Below, piece after piece: positions 32,504 to 42,200 of a stretch of 64,000 nucleotides of DNA (within the stretch, counting starts at the first letter, position 1; the number at the start of each line of letters is the position of its first letter). The translations under genes were made by a program, and so were the position numbers. Source of the stretch: Acidobacteriota bacterium (GTDB taxonomy: Bacteria > Acidobacteriota > Vicinamibacteria > Vicinamibacterales > UBA2999); NCBI GenBank assembly GCA_016184455.1, contig JACPCS010000114.1, positions 1 to 64,000 of the forward strand. Direction: 5' to 3'. Below the pieces are notes generated by a model, which did no database searches, had not been told where the DNA came from, and saw only the letters and a list, made by a program, of their open reading frames with translations.

Positions 32504-32783
32504 AATCGAAATGCCTCGGCCAGCATCGGGTCGGTCGGCGGGCAGCGCCGGCCAGCCGGTGCAGCCGGGGAAGTTGTAGCTCGGAAGATTCGGAAACGTG
32601 AAGCGGTCGTCGCCGGGCGGTGTGCCGAAGTAGTGGACATAGCCGAGCGGCGTGCGGATCCGGTCGCGCATGATCTCCGGGAACGCCGTGGGAAACCACG
32701 GACCGACCGCGAACACGTACGTGCCCCCGGCGAGCGTGGCGGCAGGTCCGGTCGTGCGATCGCTCCGGTCCCGCTCCTGCCGG
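32504..32783. other. unassigned sequence between the ilv operon and the HtrA remnant
   Basis: On the minus strand an open frame reads VFAVGPWFPTAFPEIMRDRI, then RTPLGYVHYFGTPPGDDRFT and FPNLPSYNFPGC. Its composition looks protein-like, but I recognise no family, it has no convincing start, and its end runs into the 28-bp palindrome. It is best read as a fragment of a lost gene fused to the HtrA remnant. Confidence 0.35.
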
Positions 32784-33147
32784 CTGATCGAGGATCTGAT
32801 TCAAACCGACGCGGCGCTCAATCCGGGAAACTCCGGCGGGCCGCGGGTTTATCGGCATCGTGGGCCACCAGACGCCGATTCCGCGCGCGCTCGCGCGGGC
32901 GAATCGGCTGGCGGCGGCTTCCGGCGTGGTGGTCGCCTCTGTCGACCCGGCCGGTCCGGCGGGGGCCGCGGGGATTGCCGAAGGAGACATCATCCTGGCC
33001 TTTGGCGCGCGGCCCATCGGCGGCATCGACGATCTCGTGCGGGTACTCACCGACGAGTGCATCGGCGTGGAGGCGGACATCACGCTGCTGCGGCGCGGGG
33101 AGCGCCGCATGCTGCGGGTCGTGCCCGCCGAATCACAGCGTGATTAG
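32784..33147 (+). pseudogene. remnant of an HtrA/DegP-type serine protease with PDZ domain
   Basis: From 32784 the sequence reads IEDLIQTDAALNPGNSGGP, the serine-nucleophile motif of HtrA proteases. The frame then shifts by one near 32845 and continues as FIGIVGHQTPIPRALARANR followed by a PDZ domain (SVDPAGPAGAAGIAEGDIIL) to the stop at 33147. The catalytic His and Asp segments are missing. It is convergent with, and overlaps by 15 bases, the LuxR-type regulator. Confidence 0.75.
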
Positions 33148-33540
33148 GCCGCGCCGCGCGGCCCGGCGCACCGCATCGGTTCGATTCGCCGCGCCCAGCT
33201 TCGCGGCGATCGACGCGACGTGAAACTTCACCGTCTGGTCGCTGATGCCCAGACGTTCGGCGATGGCTTTGTTCGGAAGCCCTTCGGCCAGCAGCTCGAG
33301 CACGTCGACTTCGCGCGACGTCAGCGGCTCGGGCGCGACGTCATCGTCTTCTTCGTCGAGCGAGGGCTCACGCCGCCTCCCCGCATCCGCTGGATCGGCG
33401 AGGAGAATGCCGCCCGCATCGACATGGGCCGCCCGCGCGGCGTCGAGCGTCGGGAACTCACCGACGATCTGCATCGACCCGTTCAGCGCCGCTCGCATCC
33501 GGGTGCGCGCGGCGGACGGACCGACGAGGAGCACCTTCAT
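33133..33540 (-). CDS. LuxR/NarL-type DNA-binding regulator with short atypical N-domain
   Basis: This 135-residue protein ends in a GerE-type helix-turn-helix (LTSREVDVLELLAEGLPNKA, then IAERLGISDQTVKFHVASIA). The N-terminal about 55 residues (MKVLLVGPSAARTRMRAALN) look like the first strands of a receiver, but the usual phospho-acceptor aspartate region is reduced to GGILLADPADAG, so phosphorylation is doubtful. ATG 33540 overlaps the stop of the HtrA-fold gene in an ATGA, which couples the two. Confidence 0.8.
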   Translation of the reverse strand: MKVLLVGPSAARTRMRAALNGSMQIVGEFPTLDAARAAHVDAGGILLADPADAGRRREPSLDEEDDDVAPEPLTSREVDVLELLAEGLPNKAIAERLGISDQTVKFHVASIAAKLGAANRTDAVRRAARRGLITL

Positions 33541-34439
33541 GGCGCCGGGCGCGGGCGCTCGCCCACCACGACGGGGACGTCCCGCGGCGCGCCGCCCCGG
33601 AGCACGCGAAGGGACACCTCGCGTCCGACGCGGTCGCCGGTGAGCGCGTCAAGGAGCTCCTCGGGCGACTCAATCGCGTGGCCGTCGAGCGACAGAATCA
33701 CGTCCCCGACGAGGATGCCGGCGCGTGCGGCCGGGCTGTCGGCGGCCACACCGAAGACGAGGATTGCCTCGCCGGCGTCGCGCGCGTCGGCCGCGCGGCG
33801 CTGGGCCTCCGGGAGCACGACCGGCTGGCCGGCGACGCCCAGGTAGCCGCGTCGGACGCCGCCGTGCGTGAGCACCGCTTTCACGGCGGTCCAGGCGATG
33901 GCTGCGGGGATGACGACGCCAAACCCGCGAATTCTCGCCGCGGTGGCGACGCCGAGCAGGCCTCCGCCCGCATCGAGCAGTGCCCCTCCCGCGAAGCCGT
34001 CGTGCAGCGGCGCCGTCGTGCGGATGACCTGATCGATCGCACGTCGGCGGCCTGTGGGGAGCGGACCTCCGACAACCGCCACAATGCCGGCGCTTGCCGT
34101 GACGGCATTGCTCCAGGAGCGCGCGACCGCCAGGACGAAGTGCCCGGCGCGTGCCGTCGTCGCGGCCGGCTCCCGCGCCCGTCCGCTCAGGTCGGGGACG
34201 CGCACGGCGGCGAGGCTTGTCGTCGGATCCCAGCCAGCGAGCTCCGCATCGAACGTCTCCCCATCGTGACGACGAACGCGGATGTGATCCTCGCCGCCCA
34301 GCGCGCCCATCGTCGTGACGACCACATCCGGCGCGTAGACCAGCCCGCTGGCGGGCCGCCGGCGGCCCTGGACCTGGACGACCGATTCGGCCGTACCCGC
34401 GACAATCTCTGCCATTCGGTCTGAAAGTTCCGTCAGCAT
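33537..34439 (-). CDS. HtrA-fold protein without catalytic residues, with PDZ domain
   Basis: This 300-residue protein aligns along the whole HtrA/S1C fold, but each catalytic position is altered. The His motif TNNHVV reads TTMGAL (Gly45), the Asp motif TDLAVL reads TSLAAV (Ser75), and GNSGGPLLD reads GFAGGALLD (Ala150). A PDZ domain follows at about 195-290 (VFGVAADSPAARAGILVGDV). No signal peptide is seen, so it is probably cytosolic. It likely binds C-terminal peptides rather than cleaving them. ATG 34439 was chosen; an in-frame GTG lies at 34472. It is coupled to the LuxR-type gene. Confidence 0.8.
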   Translation of the reverse strand: MLTELSDRMAEIVAGTAESVVQVQGRRRPASGLVYAPDVVVTTMGALGGEDHIRVRRHDGETFDAELAGWDPTTSLAAVRVPDLSGRAREPAATTARAGHFVLAVARSWSNAVTASAGIVAVVGGPLPTGRRRAIDQVIRTTAPLHDGFAGGALLDAGGGLLGVATAARIRGFGVVIPAAIAWTAVKAVLTHGGVRRGYLGVAGQPVVLPEAQRRAADARDAGEAILVFGVAADSPAARAGILVGDVILSLDGHAIESPEELLDALTGDRVGREVSLRVLRGGAPRDVPVVVGERPRPAP

Positions 34440-34496
34440 GAGTGGATCGTGCCACGGCGGTACGCGACCCACATCACCCGAACGGGCAGGACAGAA

Positions 34497-34898
34497 TCAG
34501 ACCGGGTACTGCTTGAGCGCACGCTGGACGGCGCGGACCACCGCTTCGGGCTCGAAGGGCTTCGCGATCGTGGCGGCGAACTGGCCGTTGTCGCGCGCGG
34601 CCTGGAGGTAGTGGTCCATGCCGGAGATCGCGATGACCGGTGTCAGGCGGGTCTTCGCGACCGCCCGCAGCTCGTTGAGCACGTCGAAACCGGTGGCGAT
34701 CGGCAGCCCGAGATCGAGGACGACGACATCCGGTTCGTACGCCTCCAGAATGCGGAGGCCGGCGAGGCCGTCAGGCGCCGTCCGCACGTGGTACCCGGTC
34801 ATCTTCAGTACCGTCGCGAGCATCTCGCGAGTGGGGTCGTCGTCTTCGATGATCAGGATTTCTTTCTGCGCGGTGAAGGGGAAGCTCGCGGCCGCCAT
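34497..34898 (-). CDS. stand-alone response-regulator receiver protein
   Basis: This 133-residue protein is one receiver domain: ILIIEDDDPTREML (acidic pocket), VVVLDLGLPIATGFD (phospho-acceptor Asp), VIAISGM (Ser/Thr switch) and IAKPFEPEAVV (Lys). There is no output domain, so it would act by protein contact, as CheY or Spo0F do. ATG 34898 was taken because the fold starts there. A TATACT hexamer lies about 25 bases upstream. It sits in the minus-strand cluster between the DACNV protein and the HtrA-fold protein; no histidine kinase is in the window. Confidence 0.88.
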   Translation of the reverse strand: MAAASFPFTAQKEILIIEDDDPTREMLATVLKMTGYHVRTAPDGLAGLRILEAYEPDVVVLDLGLPIATGFDVLNELRAVAKTRLTPVIAISGMDHYLQAARDNGQFAATIAKPFEPEAVVRAVQRALKQYPV

Positions 34899-34997
34899 GA
34901 CCCTTGGACCCAATCGGGATGGAAGTATATCGCGGGCAAAAATCTGGCGCGAATGAGCTGCAAAGCCCAGCCATGTAAGTGTGGCACTCCCGCACAC

Positions 34998-36140
34998 TTA
35001 GAGTAGTAGGGTTTCTACCCTATGCGCGTGAACGGCGTCGTCGCAGGGCGACCAGGCGAAGATCGTGAAGCGGCCGTCCTGCGACGCGACCAGGGCGGAC
35101 GCGTCGCGCTGATCGTGCACGAATTGCGCGGCCGCGAGATGGCGAGTGCCTCCAAATTCCGCGGGGTGAATCCGTTGGGGCGTAGCCCCGAGAATCGGCT
35201 CCGTCACGACCATCTCGTCGACGGGACCATTGTCGTCCCTGCGCGCGATCTTCACGCCGAACGCCAGCAGGTCGTAGCGGTGAGTGAGGATCGTGGCGCC
35301 GTCGACCGCCGTCAGGCCCGCCAGCGATTCGACAGCCCGCTCGATCCCTTCACGCCATTCGTGAGGGGGCATCCCGTCGCGGCGGCGCAGCAGGTTGGCG
35401 ATTTCGCAGAAGGGCGGCTGCACGGCGTAGCGCATCGGCTGCACGATCGACTCGCGCCACTCGTGGCTCCCGGCGGGCACGATGAGCAGGATGCCGCCCC
35501 GCTCGTGGCGCCGCATCGACAGTGAAACCTGTACCTGGATGTTGAGCCTCTCGTCGGCGAGCGACGTGTGATCGAACCCGAGCATCGACGTAAGGAGCGC
35601 CGGGCAATCGGCAATCCTCGATGCACGCTCGTCGATGATCTTGATGCGGTCGCCCTCGAGCACCGCCACGTTCACGAACTTGCGCGACTCGTGGTGCGGC
35701 CGGTGCTTGAGCACGAGCACGCCCGGGGCCACCACCTCCACGACGAAGCAGAAGGGCGGAATCATGTGTGTCGTGCCCCAGACGATCAAGCTGTCTCCGT
35801 CAGGCCACACCCCGAGGTGAACGCCGGGGCGTTCGACCGCCGCGGCCAGACGCGTGAGGGCCGCAGGTTCGAGCGGAAGCGGCTGCTCGAAGACCAGCGG
35901 ACAGATCTCGGGCACGGGACGGAGGAACGCGAGCGAAATCTTCGGGATATAGCCTTCTTCCCGCCGGACGCTCGCCCAGAAGGCGACGTCGACGAGAGCC
36001 TCGATATGCCGAGCCTCGGGGAGCAGCTCGAAGGGCGGCCGGGCGGCATCGTGCTCGGGAAGCGCGGCGCGGTGGATTTGCAGGTGGTCGGCAACCGTGG
36101 GCGCGACGGCGCGCGCCACGGCATACGCGGGCTGGTTCAC
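34998..36140 (-). CDS. DisA_N/DACNV-type putative sensor protein
   Basis: This 380-residue protein is two-part. The N-terminal region (about 30-250) is mixed alpha/beta and not named with confidence. The C-terminal about 120 residues resemble the diadenylate-cyclase (DisA_N) fold: TAVDGATILTHRYDLLAFGV keeps the DGA motif (280-282), and FGGTRHLAAAQFVHDQRDAS corresponds to the RHR motif region but reads RHL (333-335). DACNV-type proteins are predicted nucleotide sensors. Loss of the second Arg suggests ligand binding rather than cyclic-di-AMP synthesis. The GTG start at 36140 follows AATAAT by six bases. First gene of the signalling cluster. Confidence 0.7.
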   Translation of the reverse strand: MNQPAYAVARAVAPTVADHLQIHRAALPEHDAARPPFELLPEARHIEALVDVAFWASVRREEGYIPKISLAFLRPVPEICPLVFEQPLPLEPAALTRLAAAVERPGVHLGVWPDGDSLIVWGTTHMIPPFCFVVEVVAPGVLVLKHRPHHESRKFVNVAVLEGDRIKIIDERASRIADCPALLTSMLGFDHTSLADERLNIQVQVSLSMRRHERGGILLIVPAGSHEWRESIVQPMRYAVQPPFCEIANLLRRRDGMPPHEWREGIERAVESLAGLTAVDGATILTHRYDLLAFGVKIARRDDNGPVDEMVVTEPILGATPQRIHPAEFGGTRHLAAAQFVHDQRDASALVASQDGRFTIFAWSPCDDAVHAHRVETLLL

Positions 36141-36254
36141 GGATCGATTATTCCACTGGGCGCTCTGTGCACCTACCCGCGCATGACGTCCGAGCTGTAC
36201 TTCGTGGAAGGGCTGAGGTGACGGAAAGCCGATATCCGCCGAGCGGGACCCGAC

Positions 36255-38171
36255 TTACTGCAGACCCGGCGGCAGCGGTGTCTTGTCCGCCGAGGGGTCC
36301 GCCGCCGGGGCGATGCCGAGCATCGTCCGCAGCTCCTCGCCTTCCATGACTTCCTTTTCGAGCAGCCGCCGCGTGACGCGCTCGAGATCGTCGCGGTGCT
36401 CGGTCAGGATTCCTCGCGCCTGCGCGTGCGCCTCGGTCATGATGCGCTTGACCTCGGCGTCGATGAGGCGCGCGGTCTCCTCCGCGTAGGCGCCGCGCTC
36501 GGGCCCGAAGGCGAGGTCGAGAAATTTCGAGCGCTTGTGGCCGTCGTAATTGATCGCGCCGAGCGCGTCGCTCATGCCCCACTCGGTGACCATGGAACGT
36601 GCGATGTCGGTGGCGCGCTGCAGATCGTTCTGTGCGCCGGTCGAGATCTCGCCGAGGGCGATCTCCTCGGCCGTCCGGCCGCCGAGCAGCACGGCGAGCT
36701 GGTTGAGCAGATCGCGCCGCTGCATGAGGTACCGATCCTCGAGCGGGAGCTGCATCGTGTACCCGAGCGCGCCGAAGCCGCGTTGCACGATCGAGATCTT
36801 GTGCACCGGGTCCATGCCCGGGATGAGCGTCGCGACGATGGCGTGCCCCGATTCGTGATACGCGACGATCTCGCGCTCCTTCCGGCTCATCACGCGCTTC
36901 TTCTCGAGGCCGGCGATGAGCCGATCGATCGCTTCGTCGAAATCAGCCATCTCGACCGACGCTTTGTCGTTGCGCGCGGCGAGAAGGGCCGCCTCGTTCA
37001 CGAGGTTCGCGAGATCGGCGCCCGCGAAGCCCGCTGTCCGTGCCGCCACGATCTTCAGGTCGACCTCGGGCGCGAGCTTTACCTGCCGCGTGTGGATCTG
37101 CAGCACCTCCTCGCGTCCTTTGACGTCGGGCTTGTCGACCAGGACATGGCGATCGAACCGGCCCGGGCGGAGGAGCGCCGGGTCGAGCACCTCCGGCCGG
37201 TTGGTCGCGGCCATGATGATGATCGCCTTGCGCGAGTCGAAGCCGTCCATCTCGGCGAGCAGCTGATTGAGCGTCTGCTCGCGCTCCTCGTGCGACCCCA
37301 TCGGGCTCTGCACGCGCGCGCGCCCGAGCGCGTCGAGCTCGTCGATGAAGATGATGCACGGCGCCTTCTGTTCGGCCTGCGAGAAGAGGTCGCGCACGCG
37401 CGCGGCGCCGACGCCGACGAACATCTCGACGAACTCGGAGCCGCTCAGGCTGAAGAAGGGGACCTTGGCCTCGCCGGCTACGGCCCGCGCGAGCAGCGTC
37501 TTCCCGGTGCCGGGCGGCCCGACGAGCAGCACGCCCTTCGGAATCCGTCCGCCGAGCGCGGTGTACTTCTTCGGGTTCTTCAGGAACTCGACGATCTCCT
37601 TGAGCTCCTGCTCGGCCTCGTCGACGCCCGCCACATCCGCGAAGCTCACCTTCACGTCGTCTTCGGCGAAGACGCGGTGCTTGCTGCGCGCAAACGACAT
37701 GACGCCGCCTTCCGCGCTTCCCATCCGCCGGAAGAAGAAGCTCCAGAGCGCAAGGAGCAGCAGGATCGGAATGACCCAGCCGATCACCTCGGGCAGCCAG
37801 CGGCTGACGAACTCGCCGGTGTAGCGCACGCCCGTCGCATCGAGCTCCTCGAGCAGCTTCGGATCCTCGATCCGCGCCGCGTTGAAGTTGCGCGTCCCGT
37901 TGACCTCGGCCTTGTAGGTGCCGCGGATCGTCTGCTCCGAGATGGTGACTTCCGCCACCCGGCCCGCACGAACGGCGGCTTTGAACTCGCTGTAGCTGAT
38001 CTGACGGCCCGTCGGCGCCAGCAGCCACGTCTGTGCGAGCGCCATGAGCATGAGGAAGCCGAGGACGTACCACACTGCGCCGCCGGGGCGGCCGGGGCGC
38101 GGCAGCGCACGGCGGTCGCCCGAGCGCTTGTCCCGCGGGTTGATGCCGGGAGGAATTCGTGGTGTTGCCAT
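36255..38171 (-). CDS. ftsH: ATP-dependent zinc metalloprotease FtsH
   Basis: This 638-residue membrane-anchored AAA+ protease degrades membrane and short-lived cytosolic proteins. Two transmembrane segments (about 36-55 and 130-148) flank a periplasmic domain. Walker A is [11 protein letters not shown], Walker B is [13 protein letters not shown], the pore loop is in [14 protein letters not shown], and the zinc site is HESGH. The C-terminus is Pro-rich. ATG 38171 follows the clpB stop across a 63-bp heptamer array. Confidence 0.96.
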   Translation of the reverse strand: MATPRIPPGINPRDKRSGDRRALPRPGRPGGAVWYVLGFLMLMALAQTWLLAPTGRQISYSEFKAAVRAGRVAEVTISEQTIRGTYKAEVNGTRNFNAARIEDPKLLEELDATGVRYTGEFVSRWLPEVIGWVIPILLLLALWSFFFRRMGSAEGGVMSFARSKHRVFAEDDVKVSFADVAGVDEAEQELKEIVEFLKNPKKYTALGGRIPKGVLLVGPPGTGKTLLARAVAGEAKVPFFSLSGSEFVEMFVGVGAARVRDLFSQAEQKAPCIIFIDELDALGRARVQSPMGSHEEREQTLNQLLAEMDGFDSRKAIIIMAATNRPEVLDPALLRPGRFDRHVLVDKPDVKGREEVLQIHTRQVKLAPEVDLKIVAARTAGFAGADLANLVNEAALLAARNDKASVEMADFDEAIDRLIAGLEKKRVMSRKEREIVAYHESGHAIVATLIPGMDPVHKISIVQRGFGALGYTMQLPLEDRYLMQRRDLLNQLAVLLGGRTAEEIALGEISTGAQNDLQRATDIARSMVTEWGMSDALGAINYDGHKRSKFLDLAFGPERGAYAEETARLIDAEVKRIMTEAHAQARGILTEHRDDLERVTRRLLEKEVMEGEELRTMLGIAPAADPSADKTPLPPGLQ

Positions 38172-38174
38172 CGC

Positions 38175-38237
38175 AAAGTCACAGGTCAAAGGTCAACAGT
38201 CAAAGGTACCTTGCCCTTTGACTCGTGCCTTTTGACC
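38175..38237. repeat. heptamer array (9 units) between clpB and ftsH
   Basis: AAAGTCA, CAGGTCA, AAGGTCA, ACAGTCA and AAGGTAC are followed in phase by CTTGCCC, TTTGACT, CGTGCCT and TTTGACC. The right half is the reverse complement class of the left. The 63-bp array ends at the clpB stop and begins four bases before the ftsH ATG. Confidence 0.85.
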
Positions 38238-40850
38238 TTAGGCGGTTACCGCCTGGGTCTTCTCGAACCTCAACCCATTGTCGCCCACATCGACCGTGAC
38301 GCGGTCGCCCTCGCGGAATGCGCCCTCGAGCACCCGCATGGCCAGCGGGTCGAGCACGCGGCGCTGAATGGTCCGCTTCAGCGGCCGCGCCCCATACGTC
38401 GGGTCGTACCCCTCCGACACCAGGAACCCCTTGGCCGCCTCCGTCAGCTCGACGTGAATCTTGCGATCTTCGAGCCGCTTCAGCAGGCCGCGAATCTGGA
38501 TATCGACGATCTTCGTCATGTGCTCGAGGCCGAGGGCGTGGAAGAAGATCACCTCGTCAATCCGATTGAGGAACTCCGGACGGAAGTGCTGGCGCAGCGC
38601 GTCGAGTACCTGCCGCTTGACGCCTTCGGGCAGACCCTCGCTGCCCTGGGCCGAGCCTGTCGAGGCCTCCGCGATGAACTGACTGCCGAGGTTCGACGTC
38701 ATGATGACGACGACGTTCTTGAAGTCGACCGTGCGGCCCTTGCCGTCGGTCAGCCGCCCGTCATCGAGGAGCTGGAGCAGCACGTTCAGCACCTCGGGAT
38801 GCGCCTTCTCGACCTCGTCGAACAGCACCACGGCGTAGGGCCGCCGCCGGACCGCCTCGGTGAGCTGGCCGGCCTCCTCGTACCCGACGTAGCCGGGCGG
38901 CGCGCCGATCATCCGCGAGACGGTGTGCTTCTCCTGGTACTCCGACATGTCGATGCGGATCATCGCGTGTTCGTCGTCGAAGAGGAACTCGGCGAGCGCC
39001 CGCGCCAGCTCGGTCTTCCCGACGCCGGTCGGGCCCAGGAAGACAACGCTGCCGAGCGGGCGGTTCGGGTCCTGCAGGCCCGCGCGCGCGCGGCGGATGG
39101 CGTTGGAGACGGCCGCAATCGCCTCGTCCTGGCCGACCACGCGCTGGTGGAGCCGCTCCTCCATGTGGATGAGCTTCTGGATCTCGCCTTCCACGAGGCG
39201 GCTCACCGGAATGTTGGTCCACTTCGACACGACCTCGGCAATGTCCTCCTCGTCGACCTCGAGCTTCAGCATCCGCGTCTTCGGTCGGCCGTCACCCGCC
39301 TCCTGGTCGCGCAGCCGCTTCTCCAGCTCCGGAATGCGGCCGTACTGCAGCTCGGATGCCACGGCATAGTCGCCGGCGCGCACCGCCGACTCGTACTCGA
39401 GCCGCACCTGCTCGAGCTGCTCCTTGAGGCTCGTACTCCCGCTGATCTCAGCTTTTTCCTGTTCCCACTGCGCACGGAGCCGTGATTCGTCCTCTTTGAG
39501 ATCGGCCAGCTCCTTTTCGAGCTTGCCCAGCCGCTCCTTCGACGCCGGGTCGGTCTCCTTGCGGAGCGCCTCGCGTTCGATCTCGAGCTGCATGACGCGG
39601 CGCCGCACCTCGTCCAGCTCGGCCGGCATCGAGTCGATCTCCATGCGGAGCTTCGACGCGGCCTCGTCGACGAGATCGATCGCCTTGTCCGGGAGGAAAC
39701 GGTCCGAGATGTAGCGATGGGAGAGAACGGCCGCCGCCACGAGCGCGGCGTCCTTGAACTTCACCTTGTGATGGATCTCGTACCGCTCGCGCAGCCCGCG
39801 CAGGATCGAGATCGTGTCCTCGACCGTCGGCTCGCCCACGAGCACCGGCTGGAACCGCCGCTCGAGCGCCGCGTCCTTCTCGATGTGCTTGCGGTACTCG
39901 TCGAGCGTGGTCGCGCCGATCGCGTGCAGCTCGCCGCGCGCGAGCATCGGCTTGAGCATCTGCGAGGCGTCCATGGCCCCCTCGGCCGCGCCGGCGCCGA
40001 CGACGGTGTGCAGCTCGTCGATGAAGAGGACGATCTGGCCTTCGGACTCGCTGATCTCCTTCAGCACCGCCTTGAGGCGCTCCTCGAACTCACCGCGATA
40101 CTTCGCGCCGGCGACGAGCGCGCCCATGTCGAGCGCGAAGATGCGCTTGTTCTTGAGCCCCTCGGGCACATCGCCGCGGATGATCCGCTGCGCGAGGCCT
40201 TCGACGATCGCCGTCTTGCCGACGCCCGGTTCGCCGATGAGGACCGGGTTGTTCTTGGTGCGGCGCGAAAGCACCTGAATCACGCGCCGGACCTCCTCGT
40301 CGCGCCCGATCACCGGATCCAGCGTGCCTTTGCGCGCCAGGTCCGTCAGATCGCGGCCGTAGCGGGTGAGGGCCTCGTAGGTGGCCTCCGGGTTCTGCGA
40401 GGTCACGCGCTGGCTGCCGCGCACCTGCGTGAGCGCCGTGTACAGCGCGTTCTTGTTCGCGCCGACCCGCTGCAGCAGCTGAGCCGCGGGCGAGCGCCCG
40501 GCCTCCGACGCGAGCGCCAGCAGCAGGTGCTCGGTGCTGATGAATTCGTCCTGCAGCCGTTCGGCCTCGGCGAGCGCGGAATCGAAGAGGAGCTTCATGC
40601 GCGGTGAGAAGCGCAGGTCGGCGCCGTACGCCTTGGGCAGCGCGTCGAGCAGACGGCGCGCATCCGCCGCGACGCGCGCCGGATCCAGCATCATCTTCCG
40701 CAGCACGGAGGGAACGATGCCACCCGCCTGCTCGACGAGCGCCACGAGCAGGTGCTCGGGGGTAACCTCGGCGTGCGTGAACTCGGTGGCGAGGTTCTGG
40801 GCGGCGATGACCGCCTCCTGCGCCTTTTCGGTGAACTTGTTCAGATTCAT
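38238..40850 (-). CDS. clpB: ATP-dependent disaggregase ClpB
   Basis: This 870-residue Hsp100 chaperone threads aggregated proteins with DnaK/DnaJ help. It has the Clp N-domain (1-145), NBD1 with Walker [14 protein letters not shown], the middle coiled coil (about 405-525, [20 protein letters not shown]), and NBD2 with [16 protein letters not shown]. In NBD2 a variable loop contains [15 protein letters not shown], encoded by a palindrome-derived repeat. It lies downstream of hspR and dnaJ in one operon and is expected to be heat-induced through HspR. Confidence 0.96.
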   Translation of the reverse strand: MNLNKFTEKAQEAVIAAQNLATEFTHAEVTPEHLLVALVEQAGGIVPSVLRKMMLDPARVAADARRLLDALPKAYGADLRFSPRMKLLFDSALAEAERLQDEFISTEHLLLALASEAGRSPAAQLLQRVGANKNALYTALTQVRGSQRVTSQNPEATYEALTRYGRDLTDLARKGTLDPVIGRDEEVRRVIQVLSRRTKNNPVLIGEPGVGKTAIVEGLAQRIIRGDVPEGLKNKRIFALDMGALVAGAKYRGEFEERLKAVLKEISESEGQIVLFIDELHTVVGAGAAEGAMDASQMLKPMLARGELHAIGATTLDEYRKHIEKDAALERRFQPVLVGEPTVEDTISILRGLRERYEIHHKVKFKDAALVAAAVLSHRYISDRFLPDKAIDLVDEAASKLRMEIDSMPAELDEVRRRVMQLEIEREALRKETDPASKERLGKLEKELADLKEDESRLRAQWEQEKAEISGSTSLKEQLEQVRLEYESAVRAGDYAVASELQYGRIPELEKRLRDQEAGDGRPKTRMLKLEVDEEDIAEVVSKWTNIPVSRLVEGEIQKLIHMEERLHQRVVGQDEAIAAVSNAIRRARAGLQDPNRPLGSVVFLGPTGVGKTELARALAEFLFDDEHAMIRIDMSEYQEKHTVSRMIGAPPGYVGYEEAGQLTEAVRRRPYAVVLFDEVEKAHPEVLNVLLQLLDDGRLTDGKGRTVDFKNVVVIMTSNLGSQFIAEASTGSAQGSEGLPEGVKRQVLDALRQHFRPEFLNRIDEVIFFHALGLEHMTKIVDIQIRGLLKRLEDRKIHVELTEAAKGFLVSEGYDPTYGARPLKRTIQRRVLDPLAMRVLEGAFREGDRVTVDVGDNGLRFEKTQAVTA
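38644..38664. repeat. palindrome-type repeat inside clpB
   Basis: CCCTGGGCCGAGCCTGTCGA with a following GG resembles the CCCTGAGCnnGCCTGTCGAAGG variant of the dispersed repeat. On the coding strand it gives STGSAQG in a surface loop of NBD2, in frame. Confidence 0.6.
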
Positions 40851-40868
40851 GGTCGTTAGACGCGCGGC

Positions 40869-41858
40869 TTACGCCGTCTTTTTCGCGGCTGCGTCCCCCT
40901 GCAGGCGCGCGAGCGCCTCGTAGTGCTGGCGTTCCTCAGTCGACAGCGCGTCCGGCATCTGCACGTCGACGCGCGCGTAGAGATCCCCCTTGTCCTCCGG
41001 CCGGCCCACGGCGGGCATGCCGTACCCCTTCAGCCGCAACATCTGACCGTTCTGGGTGAGCGGCGGAATGCGCAGCCGGACCGGTCGTCCGGCGAGCGTC
41101 CGCACTTCGGCTTCCCCGCCGAGCACCGCAGTTGGCACCGGCACCGGCACCTTCACGTAGAGGTCGCGCCCCTTGCGCTCGAACTCGGCGTGCGGCGCCA
41201 GCCGGACGCGCAGATACAGATCGCCGGCTGCGGCTCCCCCGATGCCGTGCTCGCCCTCGCCCGCAACGCGGACGCGTGACCCCTCGCCCACGCCCGCCGG
41301 AATGCGCACATCGACGGTGCGCGCGTGGCCGTCGTGCTTGAGCGACAGCCGGCGCGTGGTGCCGTGATAGGCGTCCTCGAGCGTGAGCTCGATCTCGTGC
41401 TCGACGTCGCGACCGGGACGCTGGCGGGCGCGGCCGCGCCCCGTGCGCCGTGTCTCGCCGGCGCCCATGCCGCTGAAAAACGTCGTGAAGAAGTCGGAGA
41501 ACGGCGTCGCCTCGCCGAACAGCTCCTCCATCTCCTCCTGCGTCATCGTGCGAAAGCCGCCGCCGGCGCCACCCATGTTGGCCGTCCACTCGGCGAACGG
41601 GTTCGCGGCGCCTTGCGCTTCGGCCTGCTCGTAGAGCCGCCAGTTGGCGCCGAGCTCGTCGTACTTGCGGCGCTTGGCCGGGTCGCCAAGGACTTCGTAC
41701 GCTTCGTTGATCTCCTTGAACCGATGCTCCGCCTGCTTGTCGCCCGGGTTCACGTCCGGGTGGAACTTCCGGGCGAGCTTCCGGTACGCCTGCTTGATCT
41801 CCTTGTCGGTCGCCGTCTTGGAGACGCCGAGCGTCGCGTAATAATCCTTGAATTCCAC
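40869..41858 (-). CDS. DnaJ/CbpA-type J-domain co-chaperone
   Basis: This 329-residue Hsp40 has a J-domain with HPDVNPGD (residues about 34-41), a Gly/Phe-containing linker, and two C-terminal beta domains (RPGRDVEHEIELTLEDAYHG). The Cys-rich zinc finger of true DnaJ is missing, so it is of the CbpA/DnaJ2 class. It stimulates DnaK ATPase. It starts with GTG three bases after the hspR stop, and clpB follows after 18 bases. Confidence 0.92.
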   Translation of the reverse strand: MEFKDYYATLGVSKTATDKEIKQAYRKLARKFHPDVNPGDKQAEHRFKEINEAYEVLGDPAKRRKYDELGANWRLYEQAEAQGAANPFAEWTANMGGAGGGFRTMTQEEMEELFGEATPFSDFFTTFFSGMGAGETRRTGRGRARQRPGRDVEHEIELTLEDAYHGTTRRLSLKHDGHARTVDVRIPAGVGEGSRVRVAGEGEHGIGGAAAGDLYLRVRLAPHAEFERKGRDLYVKVPVPVPTAVLGGEAEVRTLAGRPVRLRIPPLTQNGQMLRLKGYGMPAVGRPEDKGDLYARVDVQMPDALSTEERQHYEALARLQGDAAAKKTA

Positions 41859-41861
41859 GAT

Positions 41862-42200
41862 TTACAAACCCAACATCTCGTTGAGCCGCCGCATTTCGTT
41901 GAGCAGCTGCCGCCGTCCGGCGCCGGTGCTCAACGCGTGCTCGTCCATCAGCGGCCGGATGCGCTGCATCACCTCGGCGATCGACAGCAGCCGCTGCACG
42001 CCCGCGAGATTGATCCCCGTTTCGTCCACCAGATGCTTGATCAGACGCAGCCGCTCGAGCTCTTCGCGCGAGTACACGCGCATGCTCCCGATCGTCCGCG
42101 ACGGCTGGATCAGTCCGAGCCGCTCGTACTTGCGGAGCGTCTGCGGGTGCATCCCCAGCATCTCCGCCGCCATGCTGATGAAATACAGATCGTGCCGCAC
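41862..42200 (-). CDS. hspR: MerR-family heat-shock repressor HspR
   Basis: This 112-residue MerR-type regulator has YFISMAAEMLGMHPQTLRKY, the winged-helix DNA-binding start, and RVYSREELERLRLIKHLVDE. Size and neighbours (dnaJ, clpB) match HspR, which represses chaperone operons through HAIR-type sites with DnaK as co-repressor. It starts with GTG 42200. A strong sigma70 promoter overlapped by a short palindrome lies directly upstream, consistent with autoregulation. Confidence 0.88.
   Translation of the reverse strand: MRHDLYFISMAAEMLGMHPQTLRKYERLGLIQPSRTIGSMRVYSREELERLRLIKHLVDETGINLAGVQRLLSIAEVMQRIRPLMDEHALSTGAGRRQLLNEMRRLNEMLGL

Noticed and set aside
34998-36140. Active diadenylate cyclase
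   Set aside because: The DGA motif is present, but the RHR motif reads RHL and the domain order differs from DisA/CdaA, so synthesis of cyclic-di-AMP is not claimed.
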